DNA from: Monosporascus cannonballus
Taxonomy: Eukaryota; Ascomycota; Sordariomycetes; Xylariales
Direction: 5' to 3'
Length of the DNA stretch: 64,000 nt
Assembly: GCA_004154925.1 (NCBI GenBank)
Contig: QJNS01000262.1
Coordinates: 1-64,000 of the forward strand
Shown: piece after piece, positions 12,403 to 24,000 of the stretch
Layout: every line of letters starts with the position of its first letter
Position numbering within the stretch: the first letter of the stretch is position 1
Translations under genes and position numbers: made by a program
Notes under the pieces: generated by a model
Told to the model about the DNA's origin: nothing
Database searches by the model: none
Seen by the model: the letters and a program-made list of their open reading frames with translations, nothing else

Positions 12403-13856
12403 ATGGGCTCCACCGCAGCAGCGCCCCCCTACCGACGATCGCACGGACGAGGAGATCCTCGCGGACCTGCAGACCTACAAGCCCGTGGACCCGGCCTCGC
12501 CGGAGCGCAACGCCTGGGCGTTCTGGGACCGCGGGCTCGCGGCGGCCAAGCCGTGGTGCCGGCGCAACGTCGTCGGGTGGGTGCGGCGGCACCGCGGCAA
12601 AAGGGGGCTGGACGGTGCGCGTGCTCGACATGGTGCCGGGCTCGCCGAACCACCTATCGCGCTTCGTGCCGGCGACGCCCGAGTCCCTGCCCGCGGCCCT
12701 TTTGCTCGGGCCTGAGGGGGCCATGTCCGGGACCCCGCACGCCGGGCCCCACGCCGCCGACCTGCTGCGCCTGCCGCTGCTGTTCCTGCACGGCGGCGTC
12801 TGGCTCGACGTCGGCTTCATGCTGTTCCGCGACCTCGACTCCCTGTGCTGGGACGCGCTCGCGAGCGCGGATAACCCGCTCGAGCTCGCCGGCTTCCGCA
12901 TGACCGTCGACGAGGGCATCGCCACGTTCTGGAACGGGTTCATCGCGGCGCGCAAGGGGTGGTCGCCGTGCGGCTCTGGCACGGGCTGTTCATCCGGCTG
13001 TGGGAGGGCCGGGCAAGTACCGAAGGCAGTGAGCGCTTTCTCGACTTATTTTAGTTTCCCCCTTATTTCCTAGTTCACGGGCAGGGATTCCCGAACGGGG
13101 GTCTCGTAAAAGATCATGAACCCCCAAACATGCCATACGTAGCACTTGTCGCCTGCTCGCCTGATTGACTGGAACCGATAATGGGCTGACTCAATTTGTT
13201 ACGTGCAAGTGGCCGAACACCCGCTCCTGCGCTACCTGCCGCGGTACGAGGTGCCGAGCTCGACGGGGCAGCCGCCCGCGTTCAAGTACGCCGCCTACGC
13301 CGACTACCTCATTCAGATGTTCTGCCTCGAGCGCCTGCGGCACACGCGGGACCCGGCGCTCGGCTTGGGACGGCCCGGACTGGTTCGCGCGCGGGGCGCT
13401 GCTGTTCGAGTGCGTCACCAAGGTGTACTGGGCGCAGGCGCTGACGCACTGGGACGGGCGCAAGCAGTTCGATATGCTGAGCCGCCGGAGGCGCAGCGAG
13501 GGGCCCGCCGGCGTCGACCCCGAAGACGAGGGGGGTACGGGGAGGCCAAGGCCTTCGTGGACGGCATCCTGGCCACGTCCTCGACGATGAAGATCTCGCA
13601 CGGCATCGTCACGGAACAACGCAAGTACCCAGCCCGCATCTAAGACAAGCCAAAACGCGCCAACGCCGACCACGCACGCAGCACCTTCGCCAAGTACCTC
13701 AGATGGGCCAGCGTACATTACCAGCAGAAGAAGGAGCTAGTGCCTCTTTTACTACCAGTCCAGAAAGATACGCTACTAACCAATGACCTATTCAATAATA
13801 TTAAAAAAAACCACATCCACGTTACGATAATAAAAATAAACCTTAATTCATGGTAA
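12403..13856 (+). pseudogene. Caps_synth (capsule polysaccharide synthesis) glycosyltransferase, broken
   Basis: The pieces of one protein can be followed through shifting frames: WAFWDRGLAAAKPWC and RRNVVGWVRR (about 12510-12595), VRVLDMVPGSPNH (12615 on), LFLHGGVWLDVGFMLFRDL with the probable DxD-like sugar-nucleotide motif (12781-12840), NGFIAARKG (about 12935), then AEHPLLRYLPRY after a likely intron 13029-13209, GPDWFARGALLFEC (13370 on) and FAKYLRWASVHY (13686-13721). This order is that of fungal PF05704-type enzymes, which are related to GT32 transferases. The frame changes at about 12422-12432, 12599-12607, 12955-12970, 13361-13370 and 13529-13536, mostly in G or C runs, and a TAA at 13641-13643 stops the final frame. 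The true stop is uncertain; 13856 closes that frame. The very high GC is unlike its flanks. Frame breaks in homopolymers could be sequencing errors, but the stop codon argues for real decay. Confidence 0.75.
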
Positions 13857-15050
13857 ACAGCAACTAATTCTGATAATAGCATAGGCTTTATATCTTAAAG
13901 CACAAGATACCATACATAATACATAGAAATTATTTGGGCATATCTCGTACTTCAAGTCTCAATCTAGCCAATAAATACAACCTCCAGGGGTTCAGCCAAA
14001 CCCCCGTACACCACCAACACCCCAACTGTCATGGTTCTAGATCGTACCTGCGGGATAACCCGAATTCTAGAAACGGGAAGCTTGTTAATCGTAATACTCC
14101 CTGGGTCAAGTATCTATCACGGTCTTCGGCCGCCCCTCCGCCATCAGCCCAGTATGGGCTGCCCTCGGGTTCCCGCTATCACTATACGTACACAGTCATC
14201 CTCCGAACATATTAGTGGGCTCTAAGCATGCGTCATAGGGCATAAATCTGTATATGAAGCCGACGTCGCCAGTAGCGTTAATTGTTTATCCATCAACCTC
14301 TACTTTTTTTTTCTCTTTTTCATTCTAAGTGGTAAAAGTAGAATGACTAGGTGGTTAACAGCGACCATTATCCGGCTTCGTTCACGTGTAGGCAGCAATT
14401 ATCATCAGATACCCAATTACTTCAATTATATTTATATCCTCGGTTGGTCTTTAACATGATCACTGCTCCCAAACTCGCTTGGGAGCGTCGTGTCCCCTCT
14501 AACCCTACGTTACTTCCTCCCACTGTACCGTTTCAATTCTATGACGCTCTCTAATATGGGCCACTAGATAGAAGAAGGGGCTACGCGGGAAGGATTTGTA
14601 TGGGAAAACTTCCAGAGTATGCCGAAGAAGTGCCGTAAGTGACTATATTCACTATATCAAAGCTATGGACCTTCAGTAATAGCTGGGGGGATGCTGGGCA
14701 ATATATATTGGTGAATTACGGTAGTACTAAGCGAATTATCCACTTGTTAATCTATCGTTTCTATTATCAATCTAGGGATGATTAATAAAAGAATAAAGGT
14801 TTTCCCTAGCTTACGCCACCTCGTATAGGGGGTGTCCCCCTTTTGTCCGAAGGAAAATTCAGGATTCCTAACTTAAGGCCACTCAGGGCAAAACTCTAGG
14901 GCAACGGCTTAACGGTCATAGCGCAACACGCTGGGTCATTCGTCTAGCAGTCACACAACATGCGAAAGGATTAGACTAGAACACATTTTATGATTTCCAT
15001 TATTATCAATAAAGATATGTTATACTGGGGTAACGTAGGTATAGACTAGA
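13857..15050. other. gene-free spacer
   Basis: About 1.2 kb at the 3' side of both neighbours (the broken glycosyltransferase and the carboxypeptidase). Short open frames at 13934-14554 overlap and show no family features. Composition becomes AT-rich at 13780-13990 without transposon ends that I can see. Confidence 0.45.
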
Positions 15051-17252
15051 TTAAGCGAGGATGGCGTGAGCGAACACCACGGCCGCAGCCAAGAAGAGAG
15101 TGGTCTGCACGTGCTCCCCAGCCCTCAAGTGGCCTGCAACACCCGTATCAGACGGCGGGGGCTCGGTTCTGGACTCCGTCACCGAGGGGCTGCCGGTGCC
15201 CGAAGCCGTTGAGCTAGGCGTAGGAGACGGGGTAGCCGTGCCGTTCCCGCCGCCGCCTTCCTCCAGCAGCCCGGGAAACAGCATCGTCGAGTTCCGGTCG
15301 ACGACGATGCCGTGGACGATGGCAGCCTCGCCATCGAGGACGCTGCGGACCTGGTCCTCGGTGCACATTGACCGGAGGTCGCGGACGTAGCAGAAGCCGA
15401 GGGGGTCGGGCGGGTCCTCGCTGAGGGCGCCCCAGGTGTCCGGGGGGCCCGAGGTCGCGTACTCCGGGTCCGCGGCGGTGTCGACCTCGCCGGTGGCGAT
15501 GTCCTTGTTGAAGAGGGCGCGCATGAACATGCGGTAGGCCGTCTCGGGCTGGTAGGACGGGATCTCGTGCCCCGCCTGGAACACGCGCGAGTACGACAGG
15601 TTGCCGTGCTGGCGCACCTGGCCGCCGACGTACGTGTCGTTGACGACGATGTCGGCGTAGCCCGCCGCCGCGAAGGCCGCGGCCCCCGTGTGGTTGATGG
15701 CCAGGCTCACGGCCTCGCCGCCGATCCAGTTGCACGCGAAGTCGCGGTCGCCGTACATCAGGTGCACTTTGACGCCGTTGTCGAGCAGGAAGGCGAGGTC
15801 CTCGAGCCACCCAGGCCGCGGGTAGTCGCCAATGGCGCGGAACGCGCGCGCCACCGTGCCCGACGACTGCGTGAAGTTCACGGGCACGCCGAGCGCCCTC
15901 TGCACGTGCGGCTGGTTGAGGTAGCCGTAGTAGAAGGGTGCCGGGAAGGGGCTCGGGTCCACCGTGGCCAGGTCGTAGTAGTTGCGCCCGGACACCTCGA
16001 GGTAGCGGTCCCGGATGTTGTTCGTGCAGAAGGTCTCGGCCCGGTAGCAGACGTCGTTTACGGTCTCGTTCACGCCGCGATTGTCGGGGTCGTAGAGGAT
16101 GGCGAGCTCGCGGCAGTCGTTGATCTGGTCGCGGCAGCCGCCCTCCCTCTCGTAGGCGTCCACCATCTCGAGGTAGACGGTCTCGTTGACCGTCTCGATG
16201 CCGTAGGTGTTGTTGTAGGCGATGTGTGGGTACGACGGCCACTGGACTTGGCGGTCGATGCAGGCGTTGATAAGGATCAGCGTATCGAGGTTGATGATGT
16301 AGTTCTCCCCGTCGCTGTCCTGCCACGTGCCATTCTCGATCTTCTGATTCTGCTCCTCGAAAAAAGCGGCAAATTGCGGGCCGTATCTACCCCCATAGGA
16401 CTCGGTCGCGATGCTCACGCGCGAGTCGTTCGGGTGGTAACCCGGAAACTCCTGGAACCACGTCTGGGCGAAATGCCACATCGCGATCGCGGCGTTGCGC
16501 GAACCCCGCGCTGTGCTATTCTGGTTCTGACTCGGAAGAGTCCCGACAAGCAGTGTTGCGTTCTGCTCCGGGATAGTGTCGTTATCGTGCAGCAGAGCAG
16601 TCTCACCAGTTGCGAGACTGACTGTGACGTTCTGTAACGTATCATAGGATAACCCTACTTGTGTAGGCTGGTCCAGGAACAGCATGTTGACTAAGAGGCC
16701 ATGATTAGCATGCGACGGTTCGCGCGAAGAAATAATCCGTTGCTATGATGGCTACCTTCCCTGTTCCACGCCCACTCGCTCAAGTACGTCGAGTTGGAAT
16801 CCCAGTTCACGAAACAAGGGCCGTTCTCGGCGAACAGACCGAGCATCGAGCTGCTCCCCGGCCCGCCGTTGAGCCATATGGTCAACGGCGCGTCCTCAGG
16901 ATTCTCGCGCGCCTCGAAGAACCAGAAGAAAGTGTTGATGGAATAGTCCTGGTCCTCGTCGAGGTCGGCGAGCGCGCCCGGCGGGAGGTGGATATATCCC
17001 GCGTACGACTTGACGCCGGGCGTGGTCTCGCAAATGCCGGGCTGGAGACCAAGGTTAGACTCGAGGGTCTATTCAAGCATAACTCCTAGATAACGGGGCG
17101 GCCATCGTGAACTTCCTCACCTCCTTGTAGCTAATCCTAACGCCATCTCCGAACTTCGACTCGAGGATGGTAACATTTTCCGGCGCTGGGGGGAACTGGG
17201 CAGCAGCCAGCGCGGAGAAGCCAATAGCTGCACGGAGCCCTGTTCGCAACAT
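15051..17252 (-). CDS. secreted serine carboxypeptidase (peptidase family S10), GPI-anchor type
   Basis: Removes C-terminal residues from peptides, here probably at the cell surface. Three exons: 17121-17252, 16756-17041, 15051-16690, with introns of 79 and 65 nt; 685 aa. The start at 17252 gives a signal peptide ([19 protein letters not shown]). S10 landmarks are all present: [16 protein letters not shown], the oxyanion-region LNGGPGSSS, the nucleophile in TESYGG (Ser about 237), the acid in [10 protein letters not shown] (Asp about 456) and the His in [11 protein letters not shown] (about 514). Many N-x-S/T sequons agree with secretion. After about residue 600 comes a Ser/Thr/Pro-rich stretch and a hydrophobic C-terminus ([17 protein letters not shown]), the pattern of a GPI-anchoring signal. 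It is closest in layout to fungal carboxypeptidase S1-like enzymes. Strong antisense open frames (356 and 370 codons) are GC-content shadows. Confidence 0.93.
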
Positions 17253-18566
17253 GGCGGGAGCACAGGGGAGGGGCCACGGTGCCGGATAGAAGAGTGACCG
17301 TTGAAGTTCGTCAGAACAATACATAGCCGGCCCTACGGGTATTATACGTCTCGCCCTCGAGGAACTCCGCACCTCGCTCTTTCCCCCCCAGCAGCGTCGC
17401 ACCACCGTGGAGGTCCAACGGGGCCCATGTCCAGGCCAACAGAGATAAGGACATCGGTGTCTTTCGCGCCGAGCGAGAGACACGCTAATGTAGATGCCGA
17501 TGATGAACGGTGAAGTCTTGCAGGGAGCCCCAGATAGCTCGTTCTGCATGCATATCGCATGTCCGATGCCGTCATGGTTCGAGCCACAGCAACACCATTG
17601 TGGAAGGTGGGAAGGGGGAGATTCCCGGATCTGCAGAGATTTAGTGCCCCCGGATCTGCCCGGGGGTTCAGGATGCTACCCCGCATTTGCGAGACCGGTT
17701 TTTGGAGAAGCCCATACGCTATCCGGTGCGATAGGGAGAAGGGGAAGCATAAGATCAGCGACGAATACAGATAATATGGACGAGATTAATGATGAGCACA
17801 GACAGCGAGATGCCTTAGCCTCGCTTCTGTGGGGCATCCGGCGCCTTCAGAAGGGTGATGAGCGATCGATGGTGTACGAGATTGTCTCGTCACCCGCCTC
17901 GCTTATAGTGGGATCCGGTAGATTGACACGCTCGTCGTTAGTTGTTAGGAGGAGCTCGTCACGGTTCAAGCAGTGCCATCTTTCCATCGTACTCGCGATC
18001 GAGCTTGTTGGAGGCCATCCATGCAGGAGCTCTCCCGTAACGTAGAGAGCTCTGACGGTAAAGAGCACAGTTGTCACTTGCAACTGTCATTTCGCTGCAC
18101 GGATCTTGGCCATCTCAGGAGAGAGTGCCTCGGTGTACCGGGTAATAATTAAAATGGCTGGCAAAAGCCGTGATACAGTTAAAGTTCTATGGCGAGGCAA
18201 AGCTGACATCGCAGACGCTAAAATTCACAATCCCCATGTTTTCGTTGGATGCTTCCGGGTAACTAGCAAACCGTGAACGAAATCCAACCCAATGCCATGA
18301 CGAGTGCCGTTCGTCCTTTTAAGAAGCATGCAGTAAGTGTGTCAAGCAAGCCAAGTCTATGTACAGCCGCTTCGTGTCATCATGATCGCTCTTAATCTAT
18401 ACCCCACAGGCGACCCCATCCGGCCATTCCTTGCTTTCTCTTTCGAATGCCGCTCGCTCGAAAGCGCAAGCACATAGACCCACTAGTCTTTTGTCTAACA
18501 GCGCGTGGGAACATCTATTGAACCTGTAGCGGCTGAAACCAGCAGGAAGACCGCTTGAAAATATAA
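17253..18566. other. spacer between carboxypeptidase start and the 815-aa gene end
   Basis: Contains the carboxypeptidase promoter on the left side and the 3' end of the next minus-strand gene on the right. Overlapping short frames on both strands (17301-18083) have no motif. I see no RNA gene. Confidence 0.45.
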
Positions 18567-21014
18567 TCAAATGGCCCAGGACCCGCGACGGGCCCTGACG
18601 CCCCAGGCCAGGGGGTTCTCGTCTTCGCCGAAGCCGTCGTTGAAGCTGGGGTGTTGCCGCGCCCACTCGCGGATATACAGCTTAAGGGCCCTCCAGCGGG
18701 GCGGCTTGTTGCGGGCCCTTCTCTCGTCCTCCTCGGGCGTGAGCATGACCTCATCGTCGTCGCCGCTGCTGCCGCCATCCACGCTCGCCTTGCTGCCCTT
18801 CTTTATCCTGAGCTCCATCTCCAGCATGAAGCCCTTGCCGATCTTCAGGTGGTCGTCCTTACGCAGCTGCTCGATCTCGATGCCGCTGATCTTGCTCAGC
18901 TCGTCGTCGAAGGCGCGCGCCGTAGCCGGGTACCCCAGGCTGATGTAGTTGTAGACCTGCGTGACAAAGGCGTCGTCGAACTCCTTTAGGATCCGCTCCT
19001 CCAGCTCTTTGCGCGCCTTTTCCTGCTTTAGCCTCTCGTCCAGGCTAGCCGCTAGTAGGTGGAGTCCCTTAGGCTGGCCCGTCTGCCTGGGAGGCGAGTT
19101 CGGTAGTAGGGGCGAATATGTACTGCCGGTAGACAGGTCGCCCGGGGTGGACGGCTCCGCAGGGGTAGATAGGAACGAGGGAGGATGAATCGACATCGAG
19201 ACAGCTTCATTTGTCTTTGCAGTACAGTAGCCACGCCAAAGTCCAGAAGGCTTCTTCTTAGTAGCGGTCGTCTTGCCGCAACAAAACCCGCCCCAAAGCC
19301 CACCGGCACCTGTAATGTCGCGCTGTTTCTCCTCGGGTCGGTAAGGGTGAGTGGGTTCCATCCGGGTGGCTTGAGGGCTAAGACATTTACGGAAAACTAG
19401 GTCCTTGCCGAGCATGGGCGGGGAGGCGGCCTGCCGCATCTTACGCAGCTGGGCGTCTTCATCGTCCTCCTCGGCACGAAAACCGAACGGCAGGCCAAAG
19501 GGGCTTGCACCCTGATTTAAGCCATTTTCAGGCTTTCCCGGCGAACGGGAATCGGCTCTTGCGTACAATGCCGGCGAAGGCGCAGCAACATCACCAAGGC
19601 AGTCGGCCATGGAATCTCCCCGGCGTGCGCTGTCCGTTGTCCAGAGCGGGTTCTCAGGTGGAGGCGCTATCTCCATCTGATCGAGATCCATATTGACACT
19701 CAACTTTGGCGCCCGTAAATTTGCCAGTTTTTCCGCATGTGCGCGCATCTCCTTCACGGCCCATCCCGGATCGGTCGACTGGCGACGTAACAGTTGGGGG
19801 ATGTCGTATTTCAACGATGAGTCAGGCTGCTCGATTTCATCATCTTCGTCATCCGAGTTGTCTCTGGCCACGAAGTGTTCTACACCGGCAGGGGGCAACC
19901 CATTTGGGAAGGCTGACATAACCTGCTCGAATTGGCGCTGCCTATGCGCTTCTTTGGCGGCCACGGCCAGGAGGTAGCCAGAGAACTCGTCGTCACATGA
20001 CTCTCTCCTATCGCGTAACTCATGGCGCATGCCATTCCACAGGTAGCCATCAGGCGTGCGAGCATCGGGAGGGGCCGAAATTCTAGTGATACTAAGCGTG
20101 GCCTTTCTTGGCGGCTCTTCATTTTCTTCCGAGGAACTCCCCGACTCGGAGGAAAGAATTGTGTCGAGATCGGGAGTGAATGAGCTCTTAGTCCCCCTCC
20201 GGGTATTAGGATGAGGCTTCATTGACTGTTGGCGGCGCGGCGTAAGGAAGCGTGCCGCCGCTCCATCGTCATCTTCGCTGTCCGCAGTGGCAGCAGTTCC
20301 AGACGTACTGGGCCTCGTCCTAGGAGCACCAGGAGTGATAGCAGGCTTCCGCTTTGGTTTGGGCGCATAGATATGGTTTGTCCCTGGCGTGATGTCCGTC
20401 TTGTCCGTTGGTTTTGTGGCTGGACCTTCCTGGCCGGTCTTCCTTGCCCTTCTCGACGTCTCAATCAACTGCGGCGCAAACTTCCTTCTTGGCTTCTTCC
20501 CTGTCTTCTCGGGTTGGTTTTGATCTGCTGGCTCTTGTTGGTGATGGTGCTGATGCTGTTGCGGCGGCTGGTCTTCTTGGCTATCGACAGAGATCGAAGG
20601 TGGTTGCGGGGTTGTTGGCGAGGGGTCGGGAGTTAATTCGGCAGTTGGACCATGCGGATTTCTATTTACTCTGTAGGAGTCGAATGTGGTCTCGAGTGGC
20701 ATCGGAGCAAAGCGGCGGGGTTTGCTGATCTTCGACGGTGGCGGTGGTGCATCGCGCATCTCAATGTCATCAACTTGCACTGAAGCATCCCTTGTTGTCC
20801 TGGTGGTAGGAGCCGTAGGGCGGGCAGTGGTGGTGTTTGAGGCCGGAGGCGGTGAAGCATGATCGCCGGTTTCGGTTGATGTTTCGTTAGAACCGGGCCC
20901 CTTTTTGTTCGATGACGACGTCTTCACTGTTTCCTCAACGAGCTGGGGAGCGAAACGTCGCCGCGGCTTCGGCGCGGGAGCATCACGCATTGGTTCATCT
21001 TCGCCGATCCCCAT
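18567..21014 (-). CDS. conserved fungal protein with KPRRxFAP repeats and a LisH-like C-terminal segment
   Basis: Single-exon frame of 815 aa; I do not recognise a named family. Most of it is disordered (Pro/Ser/Thr/Gln/charged). The N-terminal 190 residues contain three copies of a KPRR(R/K)FAPxxxE motif (near 16, 98 and 174); the first two are each preceded by MRDAP, so this looks like an internal duplication. A polyhistidine/glutamine patch follows residue 150. Two short related segments, GLWGGFCCGKT and GLWRGYCTAKT, lie near 585-610. A well-folded part is predicted at about 670-720 (EFDDAFVTQVYNYISLGYP and ATARAFDDELSKISGI), helical and reminiscent of a LisH-type dimerisation segment, and a basic aromatic helix (RWRALKLYIREWARQ) lies near 770. 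No signal peptide or membrane segment. I infer a nuclear or cytoplasmic scaffold or regulator; the function is unknown. Confidence 0.85.
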   Translation of the reverse strand: MGIGEDEPMRDAPAPKPRRRFAPQLVEETVKTSSSNKKGPGSNETSTETGDHASPPPASNTTTARPTAPTTRTTRDASVQVDDIEMRDAPPPPSKISKPRRFAPMPLETTFDSYRVNRNPHGPTAELTPDPSPTTPQPPSISVDSQEDQPPQQHQHHHQQEPADQNQPEKTGKKPRRKFAPQLIETSRRARKTGQEGPATKPTDKTDITPGTNHIYAPKPKRKPAITPGAPRTRPSTSGTAATADSEDDDGAAARFLTPRRQQSMKPHPNTRRGTKSSFTPDLDTILSSESGSSSEENEEPPRKATLSITRISAPPDARTPDGYLWNGMRHELRDRRESCDDEFSGYLLAVAAKEAHRQRQFEQVMSAFPNGLPPAGVEHFVARDNSDDEDDEIEQPDSSLKYDIPQLLRRQSTDPGWAVKEMRAHAEKLANLRAPKLSVNMDLDQMEIAPPPENPLWTTDSARRGDSMADCLGDVAAPSPALYARADSRSPGKPENGLNQGASPFGLPFGFRAEEDDEDAQLRKMRQAASPPMLGKDLVFRKCLSPQATRMEPTHPYRPEEKQRDITGAGGLWGGFCCGKTTATKKKPSGLWRGYCTAKTNEAVSMSIHPPSFLSTPAEPSTPGDLSTGSTYSPLLPNSPPRQTGQPKGLHLLAASLDERLKQEKARKELEERILKEFDDAFVTQVYNYISLGYPATARAFDDELSKISGIEIEQLRKDDHLKIGKGFMLEMELRIKKGSKASVDGGSSGDDDEVMLTPEEDERRARNKPPRWRALKLYIREWARQHPSFNDGFGEDENPLAWGVRARRGSWAI

Positions 21015-24000
21015 CGCTGCTTTTCATATGGGTATGTACGTGCGTGTATACCGATTAGGCTGCACGTGCCGGAAATGTGCAACAACAGCGTAAGGAGGAG
21101 CAAGAGATGACGAGCACAACGGGACGCTCCCCACCAGGGTCTTAGCAACGCAAGCGAGAGGTTAGCGTTTTGGCCGTAGACGCAGGCACGGCTGACAATA
21201 ATGATGGATGTGTAGGTATGAAGGAGAGTCTCATAAGAGCCACCAAAGATGATGCGTCCCAAGGATTCAAGTGCATTAGTATTATCATAGGAGGCGAGAA
21301 GAAGAGAAGACCCAAGACTGAATCCCGCTTGAAGCTGCCGTCAGTGCAATCCCAGGTGACAATTATAGTATCCCCCGGTTTATTTTAAACACTAGCATCC
21401 GTACGAAAGTCAAGGGACTCGCACCAGTTGGTCCAATTCGATTGAGTTCCTTCCTGGACTCTCCGAGTTGTGGAGATCGTGGGTTTCTTGGTGGAGATGT
21501 CTTTTATCTCGTGACTTGTGACTGGACTGGAGAGGAACGGAGGAGTGGAGGGGAGGGGACCAAGACGGGCCGGATCTGCTAAATGAGAATGAATTGCCGT
21601 AAGTCGCGGCTGGGATTTGCATCCCCGAGGGATAGTTCTTATGGTTGGAAAGCTTCATACATTGTGTGATGGCGACTCATTCTTACAAGCTGCCATAAAA
21701 CCTCGGCTGCCGGATCTTTCAGGATGGGTTCGGTCACGGATTACAGGAGATGGGTCGAAACGTTAAGCTAAGCACTGAGGCTTGTGAATGGGGAATCCGC
21801 TCCAAGCAGGCCATTTATAGGCTTAACAGTTGGGCGTGCTGGGGCCTCCGGACCCCGGTAACGTTAATATACTATCAAGCAGAGCTGACCGTATCCCCTT
21901 ATTAAGCTTGGAAAATAATGGTGTTGATATGGAGGAAGTTATCGTATGTCCGTCGGTATAGTAACTCTTCATTGGCCCAACAGAATACTCGTGTTGAATG
22001 TTGTGGCTGATATTGCAAAGTAGCTACGGGATGCGGGGCGATGCGATCAGTACAGCAGCTTCACGACAAGCAAGTTTGACAGTCGCAACAATCGACCCTA
22101 CCTTCACAGGATACGCACCCTTCAACATTGCCCTGGAGAATGGATAATATATTACCCCTCGAAGACATGTTGCATGAGAGGTAGAGCTGGAGAGGGACCA
22201 GCCACCTGGGAATTCTTATGAAAAACTGCTCGACACTCCCATGCGAAGCGTTTGATCATCACACCTGATCGATATCTAAGGCGATAACCATCATAAAATC
22301 TTGGAGCAGATGCGTATATAGTAAAACTCTTGAAGATCTCCAGGAGTTTAACTCCGGATGCCAGTTGATGATAGGGCATCCCACAAGAGCTGGCTGCTGG
22401 ACCTGACATCATATCTGGAAGGCAACCACCAAATTTCGTTCTGAGCAGCGTCCGAAACCGGATATTCTCAGATACAGCTTTAGGCAATCCTGGAAATGCC
22501 GGAAATATAGGGTGGGAGTCCCCCTACCATTTCATCATGTGCTCTGGTTTACAACCAGACAAATTTCAAATTACGAGCTGTGGATTCGCAGCGCTCGACC
22601 TAGAGTAATCCCCCTGGACCCCAGGTTCATTTTGGTTCCAATCCTTATTTCGAACGACTGTCTGGCTTAGAGCTCAAAGTTTCCAGAAGCTTGGCACGGC
22701 GTGGTCTAGAGTCAATCTGACAATCTAGGTACCGAAGACCCCAAGATATATGGGATCTAGGCCTGGGGCCCACGGATCCAATACTACGGTGCAACCACAA
22801 TAAACAGAGTCCCAACCAGTGCTGACATTGGGGCTTTGAAGTTTGTAACGGAAACTAGCCGACACTCGTGCCCGCCCAAGGAGAGGGGGAAGTTGATGCA
22901 TCTGAATGAATTGTGAAGTGTTAACCCCCATCTCTCATTCTACCAGGGTTTTAAGTGCAATTGATGCGGGTTGAGAAAATGCAATTCACTGCTGTGGCGG
23001 GCCATTTGTTATTACCCCGACCTTCTAACGTTAGGAGTTGGAGATTGAGCAATCTAGGGGCTCTCTCTCCTTGCACCCCACCAATCCGAGCCCCTTAAAA
23101 AGCTCAGGAAGGGTGCGGGAGATGTACGTGGCGCCCCAGCGAGTATTCCGTAGAGGCAGATATTCTTCAACCGGCAGACTCAACAATTGGCCATGGAAAT
23201 GCGCCATAACAATTTGAGCAGACCGCCTGCGAAAGGGGACAGCGGCCCAAAGTGCAATGATGTTCCCCCGAGCAATGGCGGATCTCCCTCTTGAAAAAAA
23301 CCTCCCGTCCACCGCCGACGCATTCTTGCTCGGTGAATCACAGTCGGTGTATCAAACTTGTACAGTACGTGATTCACAGAAGAAGCGCGAAAGACTTCTT
23401 CCCCGCAGTCGCAATGCACCCTAACGCGTGGACGTTTCTCACCGACTCTCGGCCCCAAAATCGTACCTGGGATCCTGTAGGCCCCGGGATGCAGTCCGGG
23501 CGAGCCGCTATCTCCAAGAGGGCGCCAGGGCCGAAGGCTAGAAGAGGCGGCGTGGGGTAGTGGCTCTTCCGTACGCATGCGCTATCCTACTCGGGGCTTG
23601 GTTGGAAACCGATCCACGATGACCGGTTTGTTGTTGCGGACGGGGTGCTACGTGCGTACGTATGCATGCACCAACTCTCAAATGGGACTGATGAGCTGTC
23701 TGGTACGGGCTTGGACGAATGAACATTGAATGCCACTAAGGCCGTTCGTTTTCGTCCTATCTGTGCCTTCCCTCTCCCCACAATACATTCGAAGCCTACG
23801 AACTGTCATGGGATTACGGACATCCTACAGCGTGTAGGTGCATATCTTATTACGGCATTGGTACCGTTTTGCGGAAGCTCGCCCGGTATGTAGGACTGAA
23901 ACTAAAACAAGCCGCTGTGGGTGGGCGACGTCCCGCTAGACATGCGATGCGAGATGCGGTGCCTTGGTCGAAGAATCTACCAGCATCAAGAGATGAGCGA

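Noticed and set aside
12403..13856. Pure sequencing-error explanation for the Caps_synth gene
   Set aside because: Not fully excluded, but the in-frame TAA at 13641 is not a homopolymer slip, so I call it a pseudogene.
15214..16637. Long antisense open frames (356 and 370 codons) over the carboxypeptidase
   Set aside because: They are GC-bias shadows: Arg/His/Pro/Val-rich, no domain, and the opposite strand carries a complete S10 enzyme.
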